From a virus, in the IMG/VR virus record IMGVR_UViG_3300043119_000131, positions 1 through 30,618 of that record: 30,618 bases of DNA, one strand, 5' to 3'. Below the pieces are notes generated by a model. It did no database searches. It was not told the DNA's origin and saw nothing but the letters and a program-made list of their open reading frames with translations. Position 1 is the stretch's first letter, and every line of letters starts with the position of its first letter. Shown piece after piece: positions 5,455-12,847 of the stretch. A program made the translations under genes and the position numbers.

Positions 5455-7163
5455 GGCTAATCTTAGACATTGAATGTAACCTAGCCCATACTAAAATATG
5501 GCTTGTATGCACGAAGAACATTGACACCGGAGAAAAGAAAACATGGAAAGAAGCAAGCAGCCTGTCGGACTATTTAAAGGACGCTACACTAGTTATAGGC
5601 CAAAACATATTGGCGTTCGATGCACCGATGTTGAAAGCTATTTGGACGATAGAGATAGCTACGAGCCTCTTGTACGATACATTGATAGTAAGTCGGCTGT
5701 TAGAGCCGAGCAGAGAGAATGGTCATTCATTAGAAGCGTGGGGAAACAGGCTAGGGACACAGAAGACAAGCTATAGCTCTGCTTGGTCGTGGTTGATGGG
5801 ACGCAGGGAGGAATACAAAGGGGAGTGTTTTAATGCCCCCTCCCTTGGTCTCCTAGAAAACTATTGCCAGCAAGACTGTGAGGTGACACATAAGCTGTAT
5901 GAGCATGAGCTTCAAGAGCTTGCAGAGAAGGGCTTTAGTGAGCAAAGTGTGCTGTTGGAGCACGAAGTTGCGACTATCATAGCGGAACAAGAACGGAACG
6001 GCTTTAAACTGGATATACCATATGCAACCTGCCTACTTACTGACATCAAAGGAAAATTGGATGCTTTATATGAACAAATGCAAGAACGATGGCCTCCTGT
6101 CGTTATTAAACGAACCAGCGACAAAACTGGAAAGCCTCTCAAAGATGGGTTGGCTTCTTTTAATCCCGGCAGCAGGAAACAAATTGGAGAAAAGCTCATT
6201 GAGCTTGGATGGAAGCCCGACAAGCACACAGAAAACGGACAGCCTATAGTCGATGAGGGTGTGCTGTCGAAGATAGACCTGCCGGAAGCAGCCCCCATTG
6301 TGGAATATTTGATGCTACAGAAGCGTGTGGCTCAAATAGAAAGCTGGTTGGAGGCTGTAGGCAAAGACGGAAGGGTACACGGCAAGGTGGTTACTAACGG
6401 AGCTGTAACAGGGCGTATGACGCACAGCAGCCCCAACATGGCACAGATACCGAATGCAGGGAGTGTTTATGGCCCTGAGTGTCGTGAATGCTGGACAGTC
6501 GAAGACGGACAGGTATTGGTAGGAATTGATGCTAGTGGTTTAGAGCTACGAATGTTGGCTCATTACATGAAGGACAAGAACTATGTCAGAACAGTATGTG
6601 AGGGAAGCAGCAAAGAAGGTACGGATGTACACACAATCAATCAACGAGCAGCTGGACTACTTACTCGTGATAGCGCAAAGACTTTCATCTATGCCTTTTT
6701 ATATGGCGCTGGAGATGCAAAAATTGGTAGCATCGTTGGAGGAAACGCTCGAAAGGGTGGAGAGCTTAAGAAAAGATTTCTCTCACAGACACCAGCTCTA
6801 GCCAAGCTCATAGCTAGAGTAGCATCTTATGCTGCCAACGGCGATGTACCGGGCTTAGACGGAAGGAAGATTTGGATACGCTCTGAACACGCAGCCTTAA
6901 ACAGCTTGCTGCAAGGGGCAGGGGCAATTGTTATGAAGAAGGCTTTGTGTCTTTTTTACAACAAATGCAAGGAAAATTCTTGGCCTATAAAACTAGTTGC
7001 TAATGTTCACGATGAAATTCAGCTTGAAACATCTGAAAAGTATGCTATAATAGTAGGTGAAGCAGCAGTGCAAAGCATTGTTGAAGCAGGGGAGCATTTT
7101 GGTCTTAGATGCCCCCTGAATGGAGAATATAAAGTGGGTAAGACTTGGAGAGATACACATTAA
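5451..7163 (+). CDS. DNA polymerase, family A (T7 gp5-like)
   Basis: This is the replicative polymerase with proofreading. Exonuclease motifs: DIE (D6, E8), NILAFDAP (D57), YCQQD (Y138, D142). Polymerase motif A is GIDASGLELR (D360), motif B is RDSAKTFIYAFLYG (R406, K410, Y414) and motif C is VHDE (H520, D521, E522). At 570 aa it is much shorter than T7 gp5 (704). The roughly 70-residue thioredoxin-binding insertion that precedes FNPSSR in T7 gp5 is absent: only about 20 residues separate ERWPPV from FNPGSR. Processivity must therefore be obtained another way. Tyr in motif B predicts dideoxynucleotide sensitivity like T7. ATG 5451 uses the repeated cassette as its ribosome-binding site. Confidence 0.96.
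   Translation: MRLILDIECNLAHTKIWLVCTKNIDTGEKKTWKEASSLSDYLKDATLVIGQNILAFDAPMLKAIWTIEIATSLLYDTLIVSRLLEPSRENGHSLEAWGNRLGTQKTSYSSAWSWLMGRREEYKGECFNAPSLGLLENYCQQDCEVTHKLYEHELQELAEKGFSEQSVLLEHEVATIIAEQERNGFKLDIPYATCLLTDIKGKLDALYEQMQERWPPVVIKRTSDKTGKPLKDGLASFNPGSRKQIGEKLIELGWKPDKHTENGQPIVDEGVLSKIDLPEAAPIVEYLMLQKRVAQIESWLEAVGKDGRVHGKVVTNGAVTGRMTHSSPNMAQIPNAGSVYGPECRECWTVEDGQVLVGIDASGLELRMLAHYMKDKNYVRTVCEGSSKEGTDVHTINQRAAGLLTRDSAKTFIYAFLYGAGDAKIGSIVGGNARKGGELKKRFLSQTPALAKLIARVASYAANGDVPGLDGRKIWIRSEHAALNSLLQGAGAIVMKKALCLFYNKCKENSWPIKLVANVHDEIQLETSEKYAIIVGEAAVQSIVEAGEHFGLRCPLNGEYKVGKTWRDTH
7024..7051 (+). promoter_or_regulatory. Internal sigma70 promoter with extended -10
   Basis: The -35 box is TTGAAA (7024-7029), the spacer is 16 bp and the -10 box is TATAAT (7046-7051) within TGCTATAAT, the same extended -10 and spacer length as the early promoter at 449-476. 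It lies near the end of the polymerase gene and points at the structured leader and SSB gene, predicting a leader of about 235 bases. Confidence 0.6.
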
Positions 7164-7294
7164 AGCTCAATCTGATGCCCCAACTGCGTAGCGGGAGGGA
7201 AGGTGCGTTGTTCGCACGGCAGCATCCCAGTAGTATAGTAAGCTGGATTTTATATAACAGGAGCCTTACGGCTCCGCTTAAAAGGAAACTTAAA
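7164..7294 (+). other. Structured untranslated leader before the SSB gene
   Basis: This is the longest gap inside the + strand gene block. Seen directly: hairpin GTGCG/CGCAC (7203-7207, 7213-7217); hairpin GGAGCC-TTAC-GGCTCC (7260-7275), 19 bases before the start codon; and long-range pairings GATGC (7174-7178) with GCATC (7222-7226) and TGCG (7185-7188) with CGCA (7213-7216), the last competing with the first hairpin. The final hairpin has no T run, so it is not a usual terminator. It may control translation or stability of the abundant SSB, or encode a small RNA. The same frame is open back to 7145, but codons in it look random. Confidence 0.5.
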
Positions 7295-7711
7295 ATGACT
7301 GCAAAACCTATCTCAATCACCGGACAGCTGTACTACGCTTCTGACATGGTTCAATTTAACCAATACACAGAAGCCTCTAAGAAGTATTTGGTGAAGCTAG
7401 GAAACCTCTCTCCTGAAGATGTAGCTAAGGTGGAAGCCCTTGGTGTAAATGTCAGTAGCAACGAAGCTATGGGCCGCTATGTTACTTGTAAGAGTAACTT
7501 TGTTCATAAGCCTGTTGATGACGAAGGTAACGAAGTTGACCCAAAAACTATTGGCAACGGCTCTAAAGCCACTTTAATTGCAGCTCCTTATCCTTGGTCT
7601 TTTGCTAAGAAAAAGGGATTTGCTCTTTCTGCTGTTCGCCTTGTGGTTACAGAGCTTGTCACCTATGTGCCTTCTGCTAAGGTGGAAGAAGAAGCAGACA
7701 TGGAGCTGTAA
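7295..7711 (+). CDS. Probable single-stranded DNA-binding protein (T7 gp2.5-like role)
   Basis: The 138-residue product ends in an acidic tail (VEEEADMEL), as single-strand DNA-binding proteins do to contact polymerase and helicase. It sits between polymerase and exonuclease, where T7-like phages keep replication partners. The middle has a strand-rich pattern (MGRYVTCKSNF, KATLIAAPYPWSF, SAVRLVVTELVTYVP), consistent with an OB-type fold. ATG 7295 follows AAAAGGAAACTTAAA; I reject the in-frame start at 7145 because the leader has RNA-like structure and no site there. The assignment rests on context, tail and fold pattern, not on a diagnostic motif. Confidence 0.65.
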   Translation: MTAKPISITGQLYYASDMVQFNQYTEASKKYLVKLGNLSPEDVAKVEALGVNVSSNEAMGRYVTCKSNFVHKPVDDEGNEVDPKTIGNGSKATLIAAPYPWSFAKKKGFALSAVRLVVTELVTYVPSAKVEEEADMEL

Positions 7712-8409
7712 TGGCTCTGCCTCCTAAACCAACGGAGGCTGTCATTGATGCCGACTTCTTGGTCTATTCCGTTGCCTTCTCATGTAAAGATGTAGAGGAA
7801 CAATGGGCTAAGAATCGGCTCACTGAATGGCTGACCGACATGGTGTACATTCGTCTCAAATGTACTGATTACAAGGCGTTCATCACTGGTAAATCAAACT
7901 TCCGGTACTCCCTAGCTAAGACAGTGCCTTACAAGGGGAACAGGAAAGACGTAGAGAAGCCTGAACATTACGAGGCTTTAAGAAAGCACCTAACACGGCT
8001 GGAGGCTGTAACAACAGAGGGTGAAGAAGCTGATGATGCTGTAGGCATTGAAGCAAATGGCAAGAGCGTTTGGATTGTTCATGTGGACAAAGACCTAGAC
8101 CAACTACCGGGGTGGCACTACAACCCTGTAAAGGACTTGGAATATTTTGTTACTGAAGAAGAAGGACTAAAGAGCTTCTATTTGCAAATGCTGACAGGAG
8201 ACCGAATTGACAACATCCAAGGGCTTAAAGGCATTGGGCCTGTAAAGGCTGCTAGGCTGCTCAAGGGGCTGACAGGCGACAAGGAGATGTATGAGGCTGT
8301 TGTAGAGGCTTATAAAGCTGCTAAAGAGCCTGTAGAGCACATCTTAGAGAATGGACAGCTATTGTGGCTGCGGCGTGAGAAAGGACAGACATGGCAACCT
8401 CCAGCGTAA
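7711..8409 (+). CDS. 5'-3' exonuclease, FEN/T7 gp6-like
   Basis: This metal-dependent exonuclease removes RNA primers and degrades DNA for recycling and recombination. Family acidic residues are visible: IDADF (D13, D15), EEADDAVG (E106, D108, D109), HVDKDLD (D126, D128) and LTGDRIDNI (D164, D167). The last is followed by the helix-hairpin-helix DNA-binding loop GLKGIGPVKAARLL (171-184). Length 232 aa is shorter than T7 gp6 (about 300) but complete for the core. The ATG overlaps the SSB stop by one base (TAATG), and the 3' end overlaps the HNH gene by 19 bases. Confidence 0.88.
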   Translation: MALPPKPTEAVIDADFLVYSVAFSCKDVEEQWAKNRLTEWLTDMVYIRLKCTDYKAFITGKSNFRYSLAKTVPYKGNRKDVEKPEHYEALRKHLTRLEAVTTEGEEADDAVGIEANGKSVWIVHVDKDLDQLPGWHYNPVKDLEYFVTEEEGLKSFYLQMLTGDRIDNIQGLKGIGPVKAARLLKGLTGDKEMYEAVVEAYKAAKEPVEHILENGQLLWLRREKGQTWQPPA

Positions 8410-8780
8410 GGAAATATAATGGAGGGGAATGGACAGAAGCTAGGTTTAAGAGCTTTGTTGTCTCTGCTTTGCGAACAGCAACACAGAGGTGGCCTCCTAA
8501 ATATGCTGTCTTAGATGCTGCGTTTACACAGAGGAAGACCAATGTGAAGACAGGGAAACTTGCTAAACACTTTGAGTGCAACGCTTGTAAAGACGAGTTT
8601 GTAGCTAAAGAGGTGCAGGTTGACCACAAGAATCCAGCTGTAGACCCAAAGAAGGGATGGCAAGGATGGGACACATTCATTGACAGGCTGTTCTGTGAGG
8701 AAGCAAACCTGCAAGTGTTGTGTAAGCCCTGCCATGTCATCAAGAGTGCTAAGGAAAAGGAACAAAGGAAGAAACCATGA
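8391..8780 (+). CDS. HNH endonuclease in the replication block
   Basis: A 129-residue HNH nuclease with zinc knuckles CNAC (near residues 63-66) and CKPCH, the core QVDHKNP and a later ANLQVLC. AAAGGACAG precedes ATG 8391. It begins within the exonuclease gene and ends in an ATGA overlap with the next. Unlike the endonucleases in the structural block, it lacks their N-terminal finger and sits where T7 keeps its junction resolvase (gp3). It may therefore be a conserved replication or host-DNA nuclease rather than a homing enzyme. That role is inference from position. Confidence 0.85.
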   Translation: MATSSVRKYNGGEWTEARFKSFVVSALRTATQRWPPKYAVLDAAFTQRKTNVKTGKLAKHFECNACKDEFVAKEVQVDHKNPAVDPKKGWQGWDTFIDRLFCEEANLQVLCKPCHVIKSAKEKEQRKKP

Positions 8781-8986
8781 CGAAACTATTTATTGCGACA
8801 GATTATGACGATATGGATGAGGACGATGTAATAGATGACCAAACACTTTCATCAGGTGCTACAGAATTAGAAGCGGTAGAATCATTTACAAAACTTGTAA
8901 AGAGAACGCCTAAATTTGTTTACGAAATTGTTAATAAAAAACAAGTAACCACTCAAACACCAAGATATAGTTTTGTATCGGAGTAA
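8777..8986 (+). CDS. Acidic hypothetical protein, 69 aa
   Basis: The product begins MTKLFIATDYDDMDEDDV, very acidic in its first half and more basic later (KLVKRTPKF). An ATGA overlap couples it to the HNH gene, with AAAGGAAGAAACC as ribosome-binding site. No recognised family. Confidence 0.65.
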   Translation: MTKLFIATDYDDMDEDDVIDDQTLSSGATELEAVESFTKLVKRTPKFVYEIVNKKQVTTQTPRYSFVSE

Positions 8987-8990
8987 GAAC

Positions 8991-9158
8991 ATGGCATCTA
9001 TATCAATGTGTGAAGGGCATGGTTGCCCAATTAAGATGGAATGTGCTAGGTTTACCTCTAAAGCCTCTGAATGGCAGCCATTTCTTGTTGTCTCCCCTTA
9101 TGACCATAGGTTAAAGGAATGTGAGATGTTTATTGACAATACAAAGGAAGCAGCATGA
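8991..9158 (+). CDS. Cysteine-rich small protein, 55 aa
   Basis: I chose ATG 8991, four bases after the upstream stop, over ATG 8973, which overlaps it. Cysteines at residues 7, 12 and 18 (MCEGHGCPIKMECARF), with another near residue 45, suggest a zinc or iron-sulfur site. Short proteins with a CEGxGCP...C start occur in many phages, but their function is not known to me. It ends in an ATGA overlap with the next gene. Confidence 0.65.
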   Translation: MASISMCEGHGCPIKMECARFTSKASEWQPFLVVSPYDHRLKECEMFIDNTKEAA

Positions 9159-9472
9159 CAAATAAGTTTACATTTAAAGAAGAAGACGACATTGAGAACA
9201 AGGACATCACCTTTGTCGTAAGTTACGAAGATGGCACTCCTTGGCCTAAAGTGCTACAAGACTTTATCTTCTTCTTAGAAGCAACAGGCTATGTCGGTGT
9301 GCATAAGAAGGTTCGTATTGAATATTCTCCCTTCCGTGAAGAAGGCTGGCATGGAGAGTATTACGACAATGAAGAAGAAGACATCTTGGCTTGGGAAAAA
9401 GAATATGAAGAAGACAAGTGGTTGCAGCAACACCTACGAGAAACTAACGATGAAAATCCTAGTAATTCCTGA
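9155..9472 (+). CDS. Acidic hypothetical protein, 105 aa
   Basis: The product is very acidic (KEEDDIENKD near the start, YYDNEEEDILAWEKEYEEDK later) with several aromatic residues. Coupled by ATGA to the previous gene, it overlaps the phosphoesterase gene by 23 bases. Function unknown; the charge would fit a DNA-mimic or interaction protein. Confidence 0.7.
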   Translation: MTNKFTFKEEDDIENKDITFVVSYEDGTPWPKVLQDFIFFLEATGYVGVHKKVRIEYSPFREEGWHGEYYDNEEEDILAWEKEYEEDKWLQQHLRETNDENPSNS

Positions 9473-10214
9473 TACCCAGTGTAAGCCGGATACGCCTACC
9501 AAGCACCTGACATGGGCTGGTAAGGCTATCTGTGACTACAAACCCGACATTGTTATACACCTTGGAGACCATTGGGATATGCCTAGTCTCTCAAGCCATG
9601 ACAAGGCAGGTAGCAAGTATTTTGAAGGGAAACGCTACCTAGCAGACATAGAGGCTGGTAATGTGGGCATGGAAGCCCTCCTAGCCCCTGTTAAAGCCTT
9701 GCAGAAGACGCAGAAGGAGAACAAGCACAAGGTGTATAAGCCTCGTATGGTGTTCTTGAGGGGAAACCATGAGAACCGCATTGTACGAGCCATTAATAAC
9801 AACCCAATGCTAGAAGGACTGATGACGTATGACCATTGCAACACAAAAGATTGGGAAGTACATGACTTTCTTAGGCCAGTGTTTATTGCTGGTGTTGGGT
9901 TTTCTCATTATTGGCCTGTGGGTGCAATGGGTCGTCCTGCCGCTTCTCCTGCTGCAATTATTAGTAAGCTACATATGTCTTGCGTGGCGGGACATCAACA
10001 AGGAAAGCAAATAGCATATGGAAAGCGAGCTGATGGTAAGCCTATTTGTGCTATTGTTGCTGGCAGTTATTATCTACATGACGAAGATTATATGGACAAT
10101 CTTTCTAACAGGCATTGGCGAGGACTAGTTGTCCTTAATGATGTGCATGATGGTGGGTTTGATGAGATGCTGTTGTCTATTGAATACTTAGAACGCAAAT
10201 ATGGACTTGAGTAA
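9450..10214 (+). CDS. Metallophosphoesterase
   Basis: A 254-residue calcineurin-like phosphoesterase. Metal-binding motifs are in order: PDTQ (D8, Q10 where many relatives have His), HLGDHWD (D40), RGNHE (N106, H107) and later FSHYW (H153) and AGHQQG (H182). Members hydrolyse phosphomonoesters or diesters of nucleotides, nucleic acids or proteins; the substrate here is unknown. The neighbours (a dATP/dGTP diphosphohydrolase-like gene and RNR) suggest nucleotide metabolism or DNA end processing. ATG 9450 begins the conserved strand MKILVIPDT; the in-frame ORF upstream is a shadow of the previous gene. Confidence 0.88.
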   Translation: MKILVIPDTQCKPDTPTKHLTWAGKAICDYKPDIVIHLGDHWDMPSLSSHDKAGSKYFEGKRYLADIEAGNVGMEALLAPVKALQKTQKENKHKVYKPRMVFLRGNHENRIVRAINNNPMLEGLMTYDHCNTKDWEVHDFLRPVFIAGVGFSHYWPVGAMGRPAASPAAIISKLHMSCVAGHQQGKQIAYGKRADGKPICAIVAGSYYLHDEDYMDNLSNRHWRGLVVLNDVHDGGFDEMLLSIEYLERKYGLE

Positions 10215-10404
10215 CAAACAATATATCTCTCTTTCTTCCTTATCGAATGAAGATGGAGTTTATACTGTTCTTTGTCCTTGTGGTCAAAGACATCGACATA
10301 GTGAGAATAGTAATAAACCGTTTTTAAGAGTTAGTCACTGTGACTTACATATAACTTATTGGGTTGTACCTACAAAGGAAAATAATGAACAAAGCACAAT
10401 ATAA
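10201..10404 (+). CDS. Small Cys/His protein, 67 aa
   Basis: It overlaps the phosphoesterase gene by 14 bases and the next gene by 20. The product has CPCGQRHRH and later HCDLH, so it could bind zinc. The ribosome-binding site ahead of ATG 10201 is weak (AGAACG). Not recognised; overlaps on both sides and the Cys/His pattern support it modestly. Confidence 0.55.
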   Translation: MDLSNKQYISLSSLSNEDGVYTVLCPCGQRHRHSENSNKPFLRVSHCDLHITYWVVPTKENNEQSTI

Positions 10405-10819
10405 AGAAAGCTGCTCTCGACTAGGAGTGCCATATTATGAAGAAGATTATTATGAGAAAACACGAGAATATATCCGTAGCATATTGGAGCAACCCATGAG
10501 CGAGAAAGAGGAAAATAAAACTTTTGGTGTTAAGTTCGACATGGGCAAGCCTCAGTGGTCTTTAGTCCCTCCGGGGCCAATGGAAGAAGTTGTAGAGGTG
10601 CTCACCTATGGTGCTAACAAATATAGCCCTGACAATTGGCAGCACGTTGATGACCCTGACACTCGTTATTTCAATGCTGCTATGCGTCACATTTGGGCAT
10701 GGCGACAAGGAGAGCAATTTGATGCTGAAAGCCATAAGAGCCATTTAGCACACGCTGTGTGTTGCTTGCTGTTCCTGTTGGCTTTTGATGAAGACGCAGA
10801 AGATGACAGTGCTTTTTGA
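10385..10819 (+). CDS. dATP/dGTP diphosphohydrolase-like protein (DUF5664)
   Basis: The segment from about residue 45 (KFDMGKPQWSLVPPGPMEEV) through LTYGANKYSPDNW and AAMRHIWAWRQGE to KSHLAHAVCCLLFLL is the signature of the phage DUF5664 family, related to dATP/dGTP diphosphohydrolases of the all-alpha NTP pyrophosphatase type. Members would cleave purine dNTPs and so shift nucleotide pools; activity of this protein is inferred. ATG 10385 follows AAAGGAAATA, preferred over an upstream in-frame ATG at 10364. It overlaps the next small gene by 17 bases, and RNR lies downstream. Confidence 0.8.
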   Translation: MNKAQYKESCSRLGVPYYEEDYYEKTREYIRSILEQPMSEKEENKTFGVKFDMGKPQWSLVPPGPMEEVVEVLTYGANKYSPDNWQHVDDPDTRYFNAAMRHIWAWRQGEQFDAESHKSHLAHAVCCLLFLLAFDEDAEDDSAF

Positions 10820-10958
10820 GGAACTAAAAGAGAAGCTAGAAAGGCTTGATGAGATTTCCCTGCTGGAGCTGTTGAATGTCAGCAGCAGAGACCTCATCAA
10901 TGCCTTTGCAGATACAATAGAAGATAATATGGACAAGTTTTTAAAGGAAGTAGAATGA
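10803..10958 (+). CDS. Small helical acidic protein, 51 aa
   Basis: ATG 10803 lies within the end of the preceding gene and the stop overlaps the RNR start (ATGA), so it bridges two enzymes of nucleotide metabolism. The product is helical and acidic (FEELKEKLERLDEISLLELL...) and may form a coiled coil. Function unknown; a partner role for a neighbour is possible. Confidence 0.6.
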   Translation: MTVLFEELKEKLERLDEISLLELLNVSSRDLINAFADTIEDNMDKFLKEVE

Positions 10959-12847
10959 CCCCCTATCAAACATGGATTGCTAAGAGCCGTTATGCTCGGT
11001 TTTTAGACAACAAGGGACGGCGAGAGCATTGGCCTGAAACAGTAGCTCGTTATTTTGATTTTATGTCTAAGCACCTGAAAGACAACCACAGCTTTGTTTT
11101 AGAAGATGCTTTACGAGCAGAGTTGGAAGAAGCAGTTGTTGGTCTAAATGTTATGCCATCAATGCGTACTTTAATGACAGCAGGAGAGGCATTGGAGCGT
11201 CAGAACATTGCTGGCTACAATTGTGCGTATATGCCAATTGACGATGTAAAGAGCTTTGACGAGGCAATGTACATTCTTCTGTGCGGAACAGGTGTAGGCT
11301 ATAGCGTGGAGAATAAATATGTTAGCAAGTTGCCGGAGATTCCTGACACTCTATTTAGTAGCAACACTACTATTGTTGTATCCGACAGTAAAGAAGGTTG
11401 GGCTAAGGCGTTGCGCCAACTGCTTGCACTCCTTTATAGTGGGGAAATTGCTAAGTGGGACATCTCCAAGGTACGACCTGCGGGAGAACGCCTCAAGACT
11501 TTTGGTGGTCGAGCTAGTGGGCCTGAACCGTTGGTGGAGCTTTTCAAATACTGTGTGGCTAAGTTCAAAGGGGCAGCAGGACGAAAACTCACAAGTCTTG
11601 AAGCCCACGACATTCTTTGTAAAGTCGGCGAGGTGGTTGTTGTTGGTGGCGTACGTAGAAGTGCTATGATTTCCTTGTCTGACCTGTCTGACCACAAGAT
11701 GGCGACAGCAAAGGCAGGAAATTGGTGGGATACTAACGGACAACGTGCTCTTGCAAACAACAGCGCAACCTATGTCACTAAGCCGGATGTGGGTGAGTTT
11801 ATGCGTGAATGGACAAGTATTTATGAAAGCCATTCAGGTGAGCGTGGAATCTTTAATCGAGAGGCTTCAGAGAAGCAGGTAGCAAAGAATGGAAGACGTG
11901 AGACAGGACACGAGTGGGGTACAAACCCTTGCTCTGAAATCATCCTGCGTCCAAACCAGTTTTGTAACCTAAGCTCTGTTGTTGTGCGTAGCTATGACAC
12001 ACAGGAGAGCCTGTTGAAGAAGGTGAGACAAGCAACTATTCTTGGTACTTTCCAAAGCACCTTGACGAACTTTCCATATCTGCGTAAGACATGGAAAAAC
12101 AATACGGAAGAAGAACGCTTGTTAGGGGTGTCAATGACAGGTATTTTAGACAACGCTCTGTTAAATAACCCTGACGATACTCGGTTACCTGCTATTTTGG
12201 AGAAAATGAAAGATGCGGCTGTTGAAACAAATAAAGAATTTGCTTCTCTACTGGGAATCAATGCTTCTGCTGCAATTACAGCTATTAAACCTGAAGGGAC
12301 GGTAAGTCAGCTCACAGGTACTTCTAGTGGTCTTCATCCGCAGCATAGCTCGTTCTATGTGCGCCGTGTGCGCAGCGACAATAAAGACCCCCTGACAACC
12401 TTCTTGAAGGAACAGGGATTTAGCTGTGAGCCGTGTGTCTTGAAGCCTGACAGTACCAGTGTGTTTAGTTTCCCTGTTGCTGTTGCTGATGGAGCTGTGT
12501 TGCGAGAGGAACTTAACGCCATCCAGCACTTGAAGTTGTGGTTGTTATATCAGCGTCACTACTGTGAGCATAAGCCTTCTGTTACAATTTCTGTAAAAGA
12601 AGCTGAATGGCCTGAAGTTGGAGCATGGGTGTGGAATCATTTTAATGAGATTACTGGTGTGTCTTTCCTTCCTATGGATGGAGGAACATACAAGCAAGCT
12701 CCTTATACGGAATGCACAGAGGAGGAATATCTAGCTTTATTGGCTAGTAATCCAAACACCATTGAATGGGAGAAGTTTATGGAGAATACAGACAATGTTG
12801 AAGGGGTGCAGACCTTGGCCTGTGTTGCTGGTGTTTGTGAGATTTAA
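10955..12847 (+). CDS. nrdJ: Adenosylcobalamin-dependent (class II) ribonucleotide reductase
   Basis: Converts ribonucleotides to deoxyribonucleotides using adenosylcobalamin to make the thiyl radical. Catalytic residues align with the monomeric Lactobacillus leichmannii enzyme: C90 in GYNC (like C119), and NPCSEIILRPNQFC with N324, C326, E328 and C337 at the family's exact spacing (C408/C419). A C-terminal cysteine pair (C623, C628 in ACVAGVC) would re-reduce the active site. It is 630 aa against 739, so peripheral regions are trimmed. The substrate, di- or triphosphate, is inferred as triphosphate from the monomeric type. AAAGGAAG precedes ATG 10955. The host must make or import B12 for it to work. 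Confidence 0.92.
   Translation: MTPYQTWIAKSRYARFLDNKGRREHWPETVARYFDFMSKHLKDNHSFVLEDALRAELEEAVVGLNVMPSMRTLMTAGEALERQNIAGYNCAYMPIDDVKSFDEAMYILLCGTGVGYSVENKYVSKLPEIPDTLFSSNTTIVVSDSKEGWAKALRQLLALLYSGEIAKWDISKVRPAGERLKTFGGRASGPEPLVELFKYCVAKFKGAAGRKLTSLEAHDILCKVGEVVVVGGVRRSAMISLSDLSDHKMATAKAGNWWDTNGQRALANNSATYVTKPDVGEFMREWTSIYESHSGERGIFNREASEKQVAKNGRRETGHEWGTNPCSEIILRPNQFCNLSSVVVRSYDTQESLLKKVRQATILGTFQSTLTNFPYLRKTWKNNTEEERLLGVSMTGILDNALLNNPDDTRLPAILEKMKDAAVETNKEFASLLGINASAAITAIKPEGTVSQLTGTSSGLHPQHSSFYVRRVRSDNKDPLTTFLKEQGFSCEPCVLKPDSTSVFSFPVAVADGAVLREELNAIQHLKLWLLYQRHYCEHKPSVTISVKEAEWPEVGAWVWNHFNEITGVSFLPMDGGTYKQAPYTECTEEEYLALLASNPNTIEWEKFMENTDNVEGVQTLACVAGVCEI

Noticed and set aside
7164-7260. Possible tRNA in the leader
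   Set aside because: Hairpins are present, but there is no cloverleaf, acceptor stem or TTCRA loop.
7145-7294. In-frame upstream extension of the SSB gene
   Set aside because: It starts inside the polymerase gene, lacks a ribosome-binding site and covers an RNA-like structured leader; ATG 7295 has a good site.
11351-11833. 160-aa minus-strand ORF inside RNR
   Set aside because: Shadow frame of a gene with all catalytic motifs intact.
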